Below, piece by piece: positions 16,330-26,793 of a stretch of 64,000 nt of DNA (the stretch's first letter is position 1; each line of letters opens with the position of its first letter). The translations under genes and the position numbers were made by a program. The DNA lies in contig NZ_QDGZ01000005.1 in the NCBI RefSeq assembly GCF_003076135.1, positions 248,001-312,000 of the forward strand, read 5' to 3'. The DNA comes from Nocardioides gansuensis. GTDB taxonomy: Bacteria; Actinomycetota; Actinomycetes; Propionibacteriales; Nocardioidaceae. The notes beneath the pieces are model-generated. The model worked only from the letters and a program-made list of their open reading frames with translations, made no database searches and had not been told where the DNA came from.

Positions 16330-17703
16330 ATGACCAACCCCCACGGTGACCAGCCCGACATCTCCGAGGACGAGGTCTGGCGCACCGGGCCCTCCTACCT
16401 CGCGAGCAACAAGCCGCTGGTGCGGCTGGTCGCGCGGCCCCTGCGCGAGTTCCTGCGGGTCGAGGCGGCGGGCTCGCTGCTGCTGCTGGCGGCCGCCGCT
16501 GTCGCGCTGGTGTGGGCCAACTCGCCCGTCGCCGCGTCGTACGACTCGTTCTGGCACACCGAGGTCGGCCTCGAGATCGGGCCGCTGCACCTCGTCGAGT
16601 CGCTGCAGCACTGGGTCAACGACGCGCTGATGGTGATCTTCTTCTTCGTCGTCGGCCTGGAGATCAAGTACGAGCTGGTCCACGGCGACCTGCGCGACCC
16701 CCGCACCGCGGCGCTCCCGATCATCGCCGCGGTCGGCGGCATGGCGGTGCCCGCGCTGGTCTATTTCGCGATCGCGGGCGGTCCCGAGACCGGCAGCGGC
16801 TGGGGCATCCCGATGGCCACCGACATCGCCTTCGCCGTCGGGGTCCTGGGACTGCTCGGGCGCCGCATCCCGAGCGCGGCTCGCCTGTTCCTGCTGACCC
16901 TGGCGATCGTCGACGACATCGGCGCGATCATCGTGATCGCGATCTTCTACACCGCCGAGCTCGACATGGCCTGGCTCGCCACGGCGACCGGCCTGCTGCT
17001 CGTCATGGTGGGGCTGCGGATGCTGCGGGTGTGGTCGTTCCCCGTGTACGTCGTGCTCGGCGTGGGGGTCTGGTTCGCGCTCCTCGAATCGGGCGTGCAC
17101 GCCACACTGGCCGGCGTCGCCATCGGACTGATCACGCCCGCGACCGCCCTGCTGCGGGAGGATGTGGCCCGCTCCTACGCCCGTGAGGCGATCACCGACC
17201 ACCATCTCGACGCCGACGAGCTCGCGCGCCTGCGCTTCCTGCTCGCGGAGTCGGTGCCCGTGGTCGAGAGGCTGCAGGCCCAGCTGCACCCCGTCTCGGC
17301 GTACCTCGCCCTGCCCGTCTTCGCGCTCGCCAACGCCGGCGTCGACCTGCGCGGCGGGGTGGTCGGGGAGGCCATGACGTCGTCGGTCGCCCAGGGCATC
17401 GTGCTCGGCCTCGTCGTCGGCAAGCCGGCGGGCATCGTGCTCGCCTGCTTCGTGGCGGTGCGGCTGGGACTCGGCCGGCTGCCCGACCGCACGACGTGGA
17501 CGATGGTGTCCGGCATCGGCTGCGTGGCGGGAATCGGCTTCACGGTGTCGCTGTTCATCGCGGGGCTGTCGTTCCCCGGCTCCGAGCAGCTCACGGGGGA
17601 CGCCAAGGTCGGCATCCTGCTCGCCTCGGCCGCTGCTGCGGTGCTCGGCTGGCTGCTGCTGCGGCTCACCTCGCCCGAGCCGCTGCCCGACGCGGACGAC
17701 TGA
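16330..17703 (+). CDS. nhaA: Na+/H+ antiporter NhaA
   Basis: A 457-residue antiporter with about 12 membrane segments. The pH-sensor/ion-site motifs are present: GWGIPMATDIAFAVGVLG and LTLAIVDDIGAIIVIA, the latter with the two adjacent aspartates (equivalent to D163/D164 of E. coli NhaA) that bind Na+ and H+. NhaA expels Na+ in exchange for protons. An inserted cytoplasmic stretch (REDVARSYAREAITDHHLDADELARL, shown as its ends RED and ARL) of about 30 residues is common in actinobacteria. ATG 16330 is chosen because the family opening follows; no strong ribosome site is seen. Confidence 0.93.
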   Translation: MTNPHGDQPDISEDEVWRTGPSYLASNKPLVRLVARPLREFLRVEAAGSLLLLAAAAVALVWANSPVAASYDSFWHTEVGLEIGPLHLVESLQHWVNDALMVIFFFVVGLEIKYELVHGDLRDPRTAALPIIAAVGGMAVPALVYFAIAGGPETGSGWGIPMATDIAFAVGVLGLLGRRIPSAARLFLLTLAIVDDIGAIIVIAIFYTAELDMAWLATATGLLLVMVGLRMLRVWSFPVYVVLGVGVWFALLESGVHATLAGVAIGLITPATALLREDVARSYAREAITDHHLDADELARLRFLLAESVPVVERLQAQLHPVSAYLALPVFALANAGVDLRGGVVGEAMTSSVAQGIVLGLVVGKPAGIVLACFVAVRLGLGRLPDRTTWTMVSGIGCVAGIGFTVSLFIAGLSFPGSEQLTGDAKVGILLASAAAAVLGWLLLRLTSPEPLPDADD

Positions 17704-17725
17704 GCGCCGTACGAACCCTGATCCT

Positions 17726-17792
17726 GGGGTAGTCCGTGACGATCGGACCCTCAACCGGCTCGGCCAAGGGTCCGATCGTCACGGACTACCCC
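17726..17792. terminator. Perfect 26-bp inverted repeat between convergent nhaA and acs
   Basis: Arms 17726-17751 and 17767-17792 are exact reverse complements over 26 bp, with a 15-base loop. The arms begin GGGGTAGTCCGTGACG. RNA from either strand would fold into a very stable hairpin just after each gene's stop (17703 and 17809). There is no T-run, as is usual in high-GC actinobacteria. It is longer and more perfect than most terminators, so it may instead be a mobile miniature element that now serves as one. Confidence 0.75.
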
Positions 17793-17808
17793 GAGAAGCA
17801 GGGGCAGG

Positions 17809-19773
<1,965 letters not shown>

Positions 19774-19893
19774 GGCTCTCTCCTGCTCGATCTGGGGGTG
19801 GCGTGGGCCACCTGCGAACCTACTCCCCGCCAGCCTTCCGGGACGAGGGTTGCACGGTGGTCGCCAGGGTGGTCGGTGGAACGGGCGACGGCG

Positions 19894-19969
19894 GCTGTAA
19901 CGCCGGGTCAGGAGCTGTAGTACCTATGGAATTTCATAGGTAGAGGAAGCCCTGACCCGGCGTTACAGC
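19894..19969. terminator. Nested inverted repeat after the symporter gene
   Basis: Outer arms 19894-19912 and 19951-19969 are exact over 19 bp (GCTGTAACGCCGGGTCAGG and its complement). Inside lies a second, AT-rich hairpin, ACCTATG / CATAGGT (19922-19928 and 19935-19941). The structure begins 18 bases after the stop of the symporter gene (19987) and precedes acs. It can act as a terminator or as a processing barrier; the low-GC core is unlike the surroundings and suggests an inserted element. Confidence 0.7.
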
Positions 19970-19986
19970 GGCGGGGCCGTCGTGAC

Positions 19987-21594
19987 TCAGTGGTGCACGG
20001 CGCTCTCCGCGCCCGCCCCGGTGAGGGCACGGACCTCGAGCTCGGTGAAGCGGTCCTCGGCGGCGGGCTCCCGGCCGGTCACCGTCCCGATGAAGCCGAG
20101 CAGGAAGCCCAGCGGGATCGACACGATGCCCGGGTTGTTGAGCGGGAAGATCGCCCAGTCGGAGTCGGGGAACAGCGACGTGGGAGCGCCCGACATGACG
20201 GGTGACAGCAGCACCAGGCCCACGGCGGCGATCAGGCCGCCGTAGATGCTCCACGTGGCGCCGCGGGTGTTGAAGCGCCGCCAGAACATGTTGTAGATGA
20301 TGGCCGGCAGGTTGGCCGACGCCGCGACGGCGAAGGCCAGCGCCACGAGGAAGGCGATGTTGAGCCGCTGCGCCGGGATCGACAGTGCGATCGCGATGGC
20401 GCCGATGGCGAACGCCGCGATTCGGGCCACCCGGACCTCGTCTTTCTCGCTGACCGGCTGGTCCTTCTTGATGACGCCCTTGTAGAGGTCGTGCGCCACC
20501 GACGACGAGCTGGCCAGGGTCAACCCGGCGACCACCGCGAGGATGGTCGCGAACGCGACCGCCGCGATGAGCGCGAGCAGGATGGCGCCGCCGGTCGAGC
20601 CCTCGCCGCCGCCGACCGCCTCGGCCAGCAGAGGAGACGCGAGGTTCTGGTTGCCGCCGGCCGCCGGGTCCACGGCGTCCCGCGACAGAAGCGCCGCCGC
20701 GCCGAAGCCCAGCACCAGGGTCATGAGGTAGAACGCGCCGATGAGCCCGATGGCCCAGAGCACGGACTTCCGCGCGTCCCGGGCGGTGGGGACGGTGTAG
20801 AAGCGGATCAGGATGTGCGGAAGGCCGGCCGTACCGAGCACCAGGGCCAGGCCGAGGGACAGGAAGTCGATCTGCGAGGTCAGCGTCGAGCCGTACTGGA
20901 GGCCGGGCTGGAGGAACGCATCGCCCTTCCCGGAGTTCTCCGCCGCCGCACCGAGGAGCGAGGAGAGGTTGAAGTTGAACTCCGCCAGCACGAGGACCAC
21001 GATCAGCGCCGAGCCGAGCATCAGCATGACGGCCTTGATGATCTGGACGTACGTCGTGCCCTTCATGCCGCCGACGACGACGTAGAAGATCATCAGCGCG
21101 CCGACACCGATGATGGTGATGTTCTTGATGGCCTGGCTGTCGACGCCGAGGAGCAGCGCCACCAGGGTTCCTGCACCGACCATCTGGGCCAGCAGGTAGA
21201 AGATCGACACGACGACCGTGGACAGCGACGCGGCCGTGCGGACCGGGCGCTGCCGCATCCGGAACGCGAGCTGGTCGGCCATGGTGTAGCGACCGGCGTT
21301 GCGCAGCATCTCGGCAACGAGCAGCAGCGCGACGAGCCAGGCGACGAGGAAGCCGATGGAGTAGAGGAAGCCGTCGTAGCCGTAGAGGGCGATGGCACCC
21401 GAGATGCCCAGGAAGGAGGCGGCCGACATGTAGTCGCCGCCGATGGCGAGGCCGTTCTGGAAGCCGGAGAAGGAGCGGCCGCCGGAGTAGAAGTCGGCGG
21501 CCGTCTTGTTCTGTCGGCTCGCCCAGAAGGTGATGCCGACCGTCAGGGCGACGACGGCGAGGAAGAGGACGGTGGTCAGGACCTGATCGCTCAT
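19987..21594 (-). CDS. actP: Cation/acetate symporter, ActP type (SSS family)
   Basis: A 535-residue sodium:solute symporter with about 13 membrane segments. DFYSGGRSFSGFQNGLAIGG, DYMSAASFLGISG and the GTAGLPHILIRFYTVPTARDAR region (first and last parts) are the hallmarks of ActP/MctC monocarboxylate carriers. It carries short acids such as acetate with Na+ or H+. It is co-translated with the DUF485 protein (ATGA overlap at 21591-21594), the usual partner of ActP. The ATG at 21594 is chosen for that overlap. A Crp-like site lies upstream of the pair. Confidence 0.9.
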   Translation of the reverse strand: MSDQVLTTVLFLAVVALTVGITFWASRQNKTAADFYSGGRSFSGFQNGLAIGGDYMSAASFLGISGAIALYGYDGFLYSIGFLVAWLVALLLVAEMLRNAGRYTMADQLAFRMRQRPVRTAASLSTVVVSIFYLLAQMVGAGTLVALLLGVDSQAIKNITIIGVGALMIFYVVVGGMKGTTYVQIIKAVMLMLGSALIVVLVLAEFNFNLSSLLGAAAENSGKGDAFLQPGLQYGSTLTSQIDFLSLGLALVLGTAGLPHILIRFYTVPTARDARKSVLWAIGLIGAFYLMTLVLGFGAAALLSRDAVDPAAGGNQNLASPLLAEAVGGGEGSTGGAILLALIAAVAFATILAVVAGLTLASSSSVAHDLYKGVIKKDQPVSEKDEVRVARIAAFAIGAIAIALSIPAQRLNIAFLVALAFAVAASANLPAIIYNMFWRRFNTRGATWSIYGGLIAAVGLVLLSPVMSGAPTSLFPDSDWAIFPLNNPGIVSIPLGFLLGFIGTVTGREPAAEDRFTELEVRALTGAGAESAVHH

Positions 21595-21959
21595 GACTGA
21601 CCTCGCCTCGCGTTGGTGCCTGCCTGGTCGCGGTAGCTCTGCTCGAGGTCGCGGGCCAGCGGGTCGAGCTTGGAGTTGGAGTAGCTGCTGTAGAGCCACG
21701 CCAGCCCGAACGTCGTGACGAACTGCAGCAGCCCGAAGACCAGGGCCACGTTGATGTTGCCGACGACCTTGGCGTTCATCAGATCAGGTGCCCAGTTGGA
21801 GAGCACGACGTAGAGCAGGTACCACGCGAGGAAGGCCGCGGTGGCGGGGATGACGAACCCGCGATAGCGCTTCCTCAGCTCGGTGAACTCCTGTGTCTCA
21901 TGCAGCCGGTCGTAGACCGGATCGTGGCGCGCGGCCTGTTCATGTGCCTGGGAAGTCAC
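21591..21959 (-). CDS. DUF485 membrane protein, ActP partner (YjcH-like)
   Basis: A 122-residue protein with two membrane helices (about residues 40-60 and 74-97) and the DUF485 pattern FTELRKRYRGFVIPATAAFL and YLLYVVLSNW. In E. coli the equivalent yjcH lies between acs and actP. GTG 21959 is preferred because GAGAGGAC stands 7 bases upstream; a TTG at 21977 is the alternative. It opens the acetate transport operon. Confidence 0.87.
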   Translation of the reverse strand: MTSQAHEQAARHDPVYDRLHETQEFTELRKRYRGFVIPATAAFLAWYLLYVVLSNWAPDLMNAKVVGNINVALVFGLLQFVTTFGLAWLYSSYSNSKLDPLARDLEQSYRDQAGTNARRGQS

Positions 21960-21985
21960 GGGTTCGTCCTCTCGCAACGGGATGC

Positions 21986-22012
21986 GGTCACGCTGCTGTG
22001 ACCACCATCACG
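21986..22012. promoter_or_regulatory. Crp-like operator upstream of the acetate transport operon
   Basis: TGTGACCACCATCACG (21997-22012) matches TGTGA-N6-TCACA at 9 of 10 conserved positions. It overlaps a second exact palindrome, GGTCAC-N6-GTGACC (21986-22003). The site lies 27-53 bases before the DUF485 start. Since crp itself is in the window and Crp controls acetate genes in other actinobacteria, control of actP by carbon state is a fair inference. Confidence 0.6.
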
Positions 22013-22133
22013 GTCGCACCGGTGCGCCGCACCGGGCGAGTACGACGAGGCGACGGGTCGGCGGGCGGGTGCCGGAAGGCGCCCAGCGGTCGGTGCGGTA
22101 GGACGAACGGTCAGGCGGCAGCCAGGCGGGCCC

Positions 22134-22916
22134 TCACGGGACGTCGTAGGTCAGCTCGATGCCGTCGGCCCAGGTCGCGCAGCTGCAGCCGGCCGGGTCG
22201 GGGAGTGCCTTGATCGCCTCGCCGAGGAGGCCGGTGAGACGTTCCAGGTTGGCCCGGAAGAGCGCGAAGACCTCGGCCTGGCCGACGCCCCCGCCCGAGT
22301 CTGCGCCGGCGTCCATGTCGGTGACCAGGGCGAGCGCGGCGTAACACTGCCCCAGCTCCCGGGCGAGCGCCGCCTCGGGCGCGCCGGTCATGTTGATCAG
22401 GTCCCATCCCTGGGCGGCGTAGTGCGCCGACTCCGCGCGCGTCGAGAACCGCGGGCCCTCGACGACGACCATCGTGCCGCCCGCCTTCACCCCCGCGGAG
22501 GCCAGGGCGTGGCGTACGCCGGGGCAGTAGGGGTCGGCGAACGGCAGGTGCACCGCGCCCCGCTCGACGAAGGAGCCCACGCGGCGGTGCGTGCGGTCGA
22601 CCAGCTGGTCGGGGACGACGAGGTCGCCGGGGGCCACCGTGTCGCGGAGCCCGCCGACCGCGCAGGGCGCGAGCACCTGGCGGACGCCGAGGGAGCGGAG
22701 CGCCCAGGCGTTGGCGCGGTAGTTGATCGCGTGCGGCGGGAAGTCGTGGTGCTTGCCGTGCCGGGGGAGGAAGGCGACCCGGCGGCCCGACACGGTGCCG
22801 ACGGCGACGGGCGCCGAGGGCGCGCCGTAGGGGGTGTCGACCGGGTGCTCGACCGGGTCGTCGAGGAAGGCGTAGAACCCCGTGCCGCCGATGACGGCGA
22901 GGTCAGCCTCAGTCAC
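22134..22916 (-). CDS. S-methyl-5'-thioadenosine/purine nucleoside phosphorylase
   Basis: A 260-residue PNP/MTAP family-2 phosphorylase: AVIGGTGFY at the N-terminus (phosphate loop), FLPRHGKHHDFPPHAINYRAN (as consecutive shorter motifs RHGKHHDFPPH and NYRAN), GTMVVVEGPRFSTRAES and NMTGAPEAALARELG are conserved. It splits methylthioadenosine or purine nucleosides with phosphate. GTG 22916 is taken as start because TACAGT lies 7 bases upstream; GTG at 22946 and 22925 are in frame but fall in or before the promoter. Distinguishing MTAP from PNP needs the base-site residues modelled. Confidence 0.85.
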   Translation of the reverse strand: MTEADLAVIGGTGFYAFLDDPVEHPVDTPYGAPSAPVAVGTVSGRRVAFLPRHGKHHDFPPHAINYRANAWALRSLGVRQVLAPCAVGGLRDTVAPGDLVVPDQLVDRTHRRVGSFVERGAVHLPFADPYCPGVRHALASAGVKAGGTMVVVEGPRFSTRAESAHYAAQGWDLINMTGAPEAALARELGQCYAALALVTDMDAGADSGGGVGQAEVFALFRANLERLTGLLGEAIKALPDPAGCSCATWADGIELTYDVP

Positions 22917-22923
22917 GGACGCC

Positions 22924-22929
22924 ACTGTA
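22924..22929 (-). promoter_or_regulatory. -10 hexamer of the phosphorylase gene (TACAGT)
   Basis: TACAGT on the minus strand, 7 bases before the GTG at 22916; the hexamer decides the start among three in-frame GTGs. Confidence 0.5.
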
Positions 22930-22955
22930 GGCGGGCCCGTGCTCACGGGGAGCGC

Positions 22956-24479
22956 TCACACGTGGCGCTCGAGGCCACGCTCGAGCCGGAGGTCCTCAGG
23001 CGTGTGCAGCCGCACCAGGAAGCGCGGGGTGTGCCGCGGCACCTGGGAGGGCGTGGCGCGCGAGACCGACCACATGGTGGCGAAGGCGAGTGGCACCGAC
23101 CAGGCAGCCGGCTGGGAGAGCAGCACCGCGAGCCAGCTCGTCGCCTCGCTGGAGCGCAGGCTGTAGGCGACCCCGGTGCCCGACCCGACGAACCCGGCGA
23201 GCAGCCCGGCGATCGCCCCAGCCGGCGTGAGGCCGCGCCACCAGATCCCGAGCACCAGCAGGGGGCAGAAGGTCGACGCCGCGACCGCGAAGGCCAGGCC
23301 GACCGCGCGGGCCACGCCGACGTCGGGCGCGGCCACGGCCAGCACGCACGGCACCACGACGGCCACGACCGCGCCGAGCCGGAAGGACGTGACCCCGGAG
23401 TGCTCCGACCGGCCGATGACGTCCTGGCTGATCACGCCGGCCACCGCGATCGACAGACCCGACGAGGTGGAGAGGAACGCGGCGAACGCGCCCCCGGTCA
23501 CCAGCGCGGTCAGCAGGTCGCCGCCGACGCCGCCCACGACGAGCCGCGGCAGCTCGAGCACGAGGACGTCGGCGGTGCCGGAGGCGGCGTACACGCGGCC
23601 GAGCGCGCCGTAGACGGGCGGAAGGAGGTAGAAGAAGCCGAGCAGGGCGAGCACCACGAGCGTCGTACGGCGGGCCGCGCGGCCGTCAGGGTTGGTGTAG
23701 AAGCGGACCACGACGTGGGGGAGGCCCATGGTGCCGAGGAACGTCGCGACGATCAGCGAGTAGGTGAGGTAGAGGCCCTGGCCGCCGCCAGACCCGAGCG
23801 GCAGCGACCAGAGGGGGCCGGGGTCGCCGACGCCGGCGACGTCGGTCGGGTTGGGCGCGCCGTCTCCGACCCACACCAGCACCATCGCGAGCGCGGGGAC
23901 GAGCAGGGCGGTCAGCTTGAGCCAGTACTGGAACGCCTGCACGAAGGTGATCGAGCGCATTCCGCCGCTCATCACGTTGACCAGGACGACGAGGCCGACG
24001 ACGACCGGCCCGACCCAGCGGGGAGCGCCGAGGGCGGCCTCGAGGGTGAGCCCGGCTCCCTGGAACTGGGGGAAGAGGTAGAGCCAGCCGATCGCGACGA
24101 CCAGCACCGAGCAGACGGCGCGCACACGGGCCGAGCCGAGGCGGGCCTCGGCGAAGTCGGGCAGCGTGTAGGCGCCGCTGCGCCGGAGGGGGGCGGCGAC
24201 GAGGGCGAGGAGCAGGAGATAGCCGGCGGTCCAGCCGACGGGATACCAGAGCATGTCGGCGCCGAAGGCCATCACCAGGCCGGCGACGCCGAGGAAGGAG
24301 GCGGCGGAGAGGTACTCCCCACCGATCGCGCTCGCGTTCAGCGCGGGGCGGACGGTGCGCGAGGCGACGAAGAAGTCGCTCGTCGTGCGGCTGAACCGCA
24401 GCCCCCAGGTGCCGATCGCCAGCGTCGCCACCGCGACGAGGACGACCGCGACGATGCTCGGGACCTCGGCGCCTGTCAT
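22956..24479 (-). CDS. Second sodium:solute symporter (SSS family)
   Basis: A 507-residue symporter with about 13 membrane segments. It shares the family marks DFFVASRTVRPALNASAIGG, EYLSAASFLGVAGLVM and GLPHVVVRFYTNPDGRAAR with the ActP-type protein at 19987 but is clearly divergent, so another short organic acid is likely. It is the last gene of a four-gene operon headed by the sensor kinase (26704), response regulator and a small membrane protein; that is the layout of pyruvate- or acetate-sensing LytS/LytTR systems. ATG 24479 lies 10 bases after the small gene's stop. Confidence 0.85.
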   Translation of the reverse strand: MTGAEVPSIVAVVLVAVATLAIGTWGLRFSRTTSDFFVASRTVRPALNASAIGGEYLSAASFLGVAGLVMAFGADMLWYPVGWTAGYLLLLALVAAPLRRSGAYTLPDFAEARLGSARVRAVCSVLVVAIGWLYLFPQFQGAGLTLEAALGAPRWVGPVVVGLVVLVNVMSGGMRSITFVQAFQYWLKLTALLVPALAMVLVWVGDGAPNPTDVAGVGDPGPLWSLPLGSGGGQGLYLTYSLIVATFLGTMGLPHVVVRFYTNPDGRAARRTTLVVLALLGFFYLLPPVYGALGRVYAASGTADVLVLELPRLVVGGVGGDLLTALVTGGAFAAFLSTSSGLSIAVAGVISQDVIGRSEHSGVTSFRLGAVVAVVVPCVLAVAAPDVGVARAVGLAFAVAASTFCPLLVLGIWWRGLTPAGAIAGLLAGFVGSGTGVAYSLRSSEATSWLAVLLSQPAAWSVPLAFATMWSVSRATPSQVPRHTPRFLVRLHTPEDLRLERGLERHV

Positions 24480-24489
24480 CGCTGTGTCC

Positions 24490-24858
24490 TCACCGGTCGG
24501 CGATCTCCACGAGCTCGGCGAACTCCCGCTCGTGCCGCTCGGCCCGACGGACGTACTGCCAGCCCAGCAGCAGGAGGAAGGGATAGACCAGGACGCCGAG
24601 GACCAGCCACGGCACGGGCACACCGAGGAGGCGTATGCCGGCGAGCGCGGGCCACAGGTGGAAGGCGAGCGGCAGCCCGGCAGCCACGACGAGCAGGGGA
24701 AGCAGCACCATCATCGCCAGCCGCAGCTGGGTGCGCAGCAGCGAGGAGATCAGCACCGCGCCGAGGGCGGTCTCCTCGTCGATCTCGCGAGTGCGGGCGC
24801 GGCGCCGGGTCGTGTGGCGCGGCGGGCCGGTGACCCGGACCCGGACCGGCTCGTTCAC
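24490..24858 (-). CDS. Small two-helix membrane protein, symporter partner
   Basis: A 122-residue protein with a basic N-terminal tail (RHTTRRRARTREIDEET) and two hydrophobic helices (about residues 46-70 and 78-100). It stands between the response regulator and the symporter, the place that DUF485 holds in the ActP operon, and likely forms an accessory subunit of the carrier. It does not show a clear DUF485 motif. GTG 24858 overlaps the regulator stop by 4 bases. Confidence 0.72.
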   Translation of the reverse strand: MNEPVRVRVTGPPRHTTRRRARTREIDEETALGAVLISSLLRTQLRLAMMVLLPLLVVAAGLPLAFHLWPALAGIRLLGVPVPWLVLGVLVYPFLLLLGWQYVRRAERHEREFAELVEIADR

Positions 24859-25586
24859 GGCCCGCTCCGCTCACGGCGCGTGGTCAGCAGCTCGCGCAGC
24901 TGCCGGGTGTGGCGGCGGCTGACGTCGAGCTCCTCGCCCGCCACCACGACCGTGCACTTGCCACCCTGCATGCGCACCTCGTCGATGTGCGCGAGCGAGA
25001 CCAGCGACGACCGGTGGATCCGGACGAAGCCCGCGGCCGCCCACTGCTCCTCCAGCGTCGACAGCGGCACCCGGACGAGGTGGCTGTCGCCGCGGGTGTG
25101 CAGCCGGGCGTAGTCCCCCTGCGCCTCCACGTGAGTGATCGAGGAGCGGCTGACGAAGCGGGTCACGCCACCGCGCTCCACCGGGATCTGCTCGTCCCCG
25201 GAGGCGGTCGCGGCCCCGCCGGCGTCCACCAGGCGGCGTACTGCCTCGGCGAGGCGCTCGGCGCGCACCGGCTTGAGGACGTAGTCGACCGCGCGGAGGT
25301 CGAAGGCGTCGACCGCGTGCTCCTCGTGGGCCGTCACGAAGACGACCGGCGGGGGCACCTTGAAGCGGGAGAGCACCTGGGCCAGCTCGAGGCCGGTGAG
25401 GCCCGGCATCTGGATGTCGAGGAAGACGGCGTCCACCTCGAGGTCCTGCAGCACGCGCAGCGCCTCGGTGGCCGAGTCGGAGGTGAGGACCTCGCCGATC
25501 CGGGGGTCGCGGCCGAGCAGCCAGGCGAGCTCGTCGAGCGCGGGCCGCTCGTCGTCGATGACCAGCACCTTCAGCGGCGGGGTCAT
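24855..25586 (-). CDS. LytTR-family response regulator
   Basis: A 243-residue regulator. Receiver domain residues 1-120: acidic pair in VLVIDDERPALDE, phospho-aspartate in AVFLDIQMPGLTG (about D55), lysine in VDYVLKPVRAERL. LytTR DNA-binding domain from about residue 140, with VEAQGDYARLHT and FVRIHRSSLVSLAHI. Such regulators bind direct repeats upstream of transporter genes. Overlaps of 4 bases on both sides couple it to the kinase and to the small membrane protein. Confidence 0.92.
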   Translation of the reverse strand: MTPPLKVLVIDDERPALDELAWLLGRDPRIGEVLTSDSATEALRVLQDLEVDAVFLDIQMPGLTGLELAQVLSRFKVPPPVVFVTAHEEHAVDAFDLRAVDYVLKPVRAERLAEAVRRLVDAGGAATASGDEQIPVERGGVTRFVSRSSITHVEAQGDYARLHTRGDSHLVRVPLSTLEEQWAAAGFVRIHRSSLVSLAHIDEVRMQGGKCTVVVAGEELDVSRRHTRQLRELLTTRRERSGP

Positions 25587-26704
25587 GCGTGCACCCCCGC
25601 GGCGAACTTCGGCACGCGGACGATCACCTTCGTGCCTGCTCCGGGGGCGGTCTCCACGACCAGACCGTAGTCGTCCCCGAAGGTCGCGCGCAGCCGCGCG
25701 TCGACATTGGCCAGGCCCACCGAGTCGGTCGACGGGTCGCCGGCCAGCGCGCGCCGGATGGTCTCCGGGTCGTTGCCCGCGCCGTCGTCCTCGATCTCGA
25801 TGAGCGCCTCCTGGGAGAGGTCGCGCGCGACGATGCTGATGTGGCCGGACTCGCCTGTGAGGCCGTGGCGCACGGCGTTCTCCACCAGCGGCTGGATGCA
25901 GAGGAAGGGCACCGTCACCGGCAGCACCTCGGGCGCGATCCGCAGGGTCACGCCGAGCCGGTCGCCGAAGCGGGCCTGCTCGAGCAGGAGGTAGCGCTCG
26001 ACGCTGCGCAGCTCCTCGGCGAGCGTGGTGTAGTCGCCATGGCGGCGGAACGAGTAGCGGGTGAAGTCGGCGAACTCCAGCAGCAGCTCGCGTGCCCGCT
26101 CGGGGTCGGTGCGCACGAAGCTGGCGATCGCGCCGAGGGAGTTGTAGATGAAGTGCGGGCTGATCTGTGCCCGCAGCGCCCGCACCTCGGCCTCCATCAG
26201 CCGGGTGCGTGACGCGTCGAGCTCGGCGAGGTCGAGCTGGCCGGACACCCACTGCGCCACCTCGTCGGCGGCCTGCACCAGGCCCGCCGTCGCCACCGGT
26301 GCGTAGACCTGCAGCGTCCCGACGATGCGGTCCTCCACCACCAGCGGGCTGGCGACGGCCGCGCGGATCTCGCAGCCCGGCCTGCCGCAGTCGACCTCGT
26401 CGCGGTCCGCGACCCGGGTGTCCCCGGCCTCCGCCGTACGCTGCGCGATCGGCGCCGCCTGGCCCTCGTGGTGGCTTGCGATGCCGTCCCAGGCGAGCAG
26501 CGAGTCGACGTCGGTGAGGGCCAGCGCAGGCGTGCCGAGCAGGTCGCGCAGGTGGCGGATGCTGCGCCCGGCGCTGTCCACGGTGAGCCCCTCCCGCAGT
26601 GCGGGGCTCGCGAGCGAGGCGCTGTGCAGCGTGCGGAAGGTGGCGCGGTCGGCCTCCGTGCCGAGATGGGTACGCCGCCACGGGCGGCGCCAGCCGCTGC
26701 TCAT
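25583..26704 (-). CDS. LytS-like GAF sensor histidine kinase
   Basis: A 373-residue kinase without visible membrane helices. A GAF-like sensor region covers about residues 35-160; it has a cysteine pair (VDCGRPGCEI) that could bind metal or respond to redox. The His_kinase domain follows with ALRAQISPHFIYNSLGAIAS, where the histidine is phosphorylated, then HATPase_c (LVENAVRHG, DDGAGNDP, VGLANVDARL). ATG 26704 is 7 bases after TAGTCT. It pairs with the LytTR regulator downstream and probably controls the symporter in the same operon. Confidence 0.9.
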   Translation of the reverse strand: MSSGWRRPWRRTHLGTEADRATFRTLHSASLASPALREGLTVDSAGRSIRHLRDLLGTPALALTDVDSLLAWDGIASHHEGQAAPIAQRTAEAGDTRVADRDEVDCGRPGCEIRAAVASPLVVEDRIVGTLQVYAPVATAGLVQAADEVAQWVSGQLDLAELDASRTRLMEAEVRALRAQISPHFIYNSLGAIASFVRTDPERARELLLEFADFTRYSFRRHGDYTTLAEELRSVERYLLLEQARFGDRLGVTLRIAPEVLPVTVPFLCIQPLVENAVRHGLTGESGHISIVARDLSQEALIEIEDDGAGNDPETIRRALAGDPSTDSVGLANVDARLRATFGDDYGLVVETAPGAGTKVIVRVPKFAAGVHA

Positions 26705-26711
26705 GCAGCGG

Positions 26712-26717
26712 AGACTA
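26712..26717 (-). promoter_or_regulatory. -10 hexamer of the LytS/LytTR operon (TAGTCT)
   Basis: TAGTCT on the minus strand, 7 bases before the ATG at 26704. Confidence 0.5.
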
Positions 26718-26793
26718 GCCCCCGCTTCAGCGCTCGCACTTCTTCACGACCTCAGCACGGCACACGTCCGTGCCGAGCGAGGGATGACGTCCC

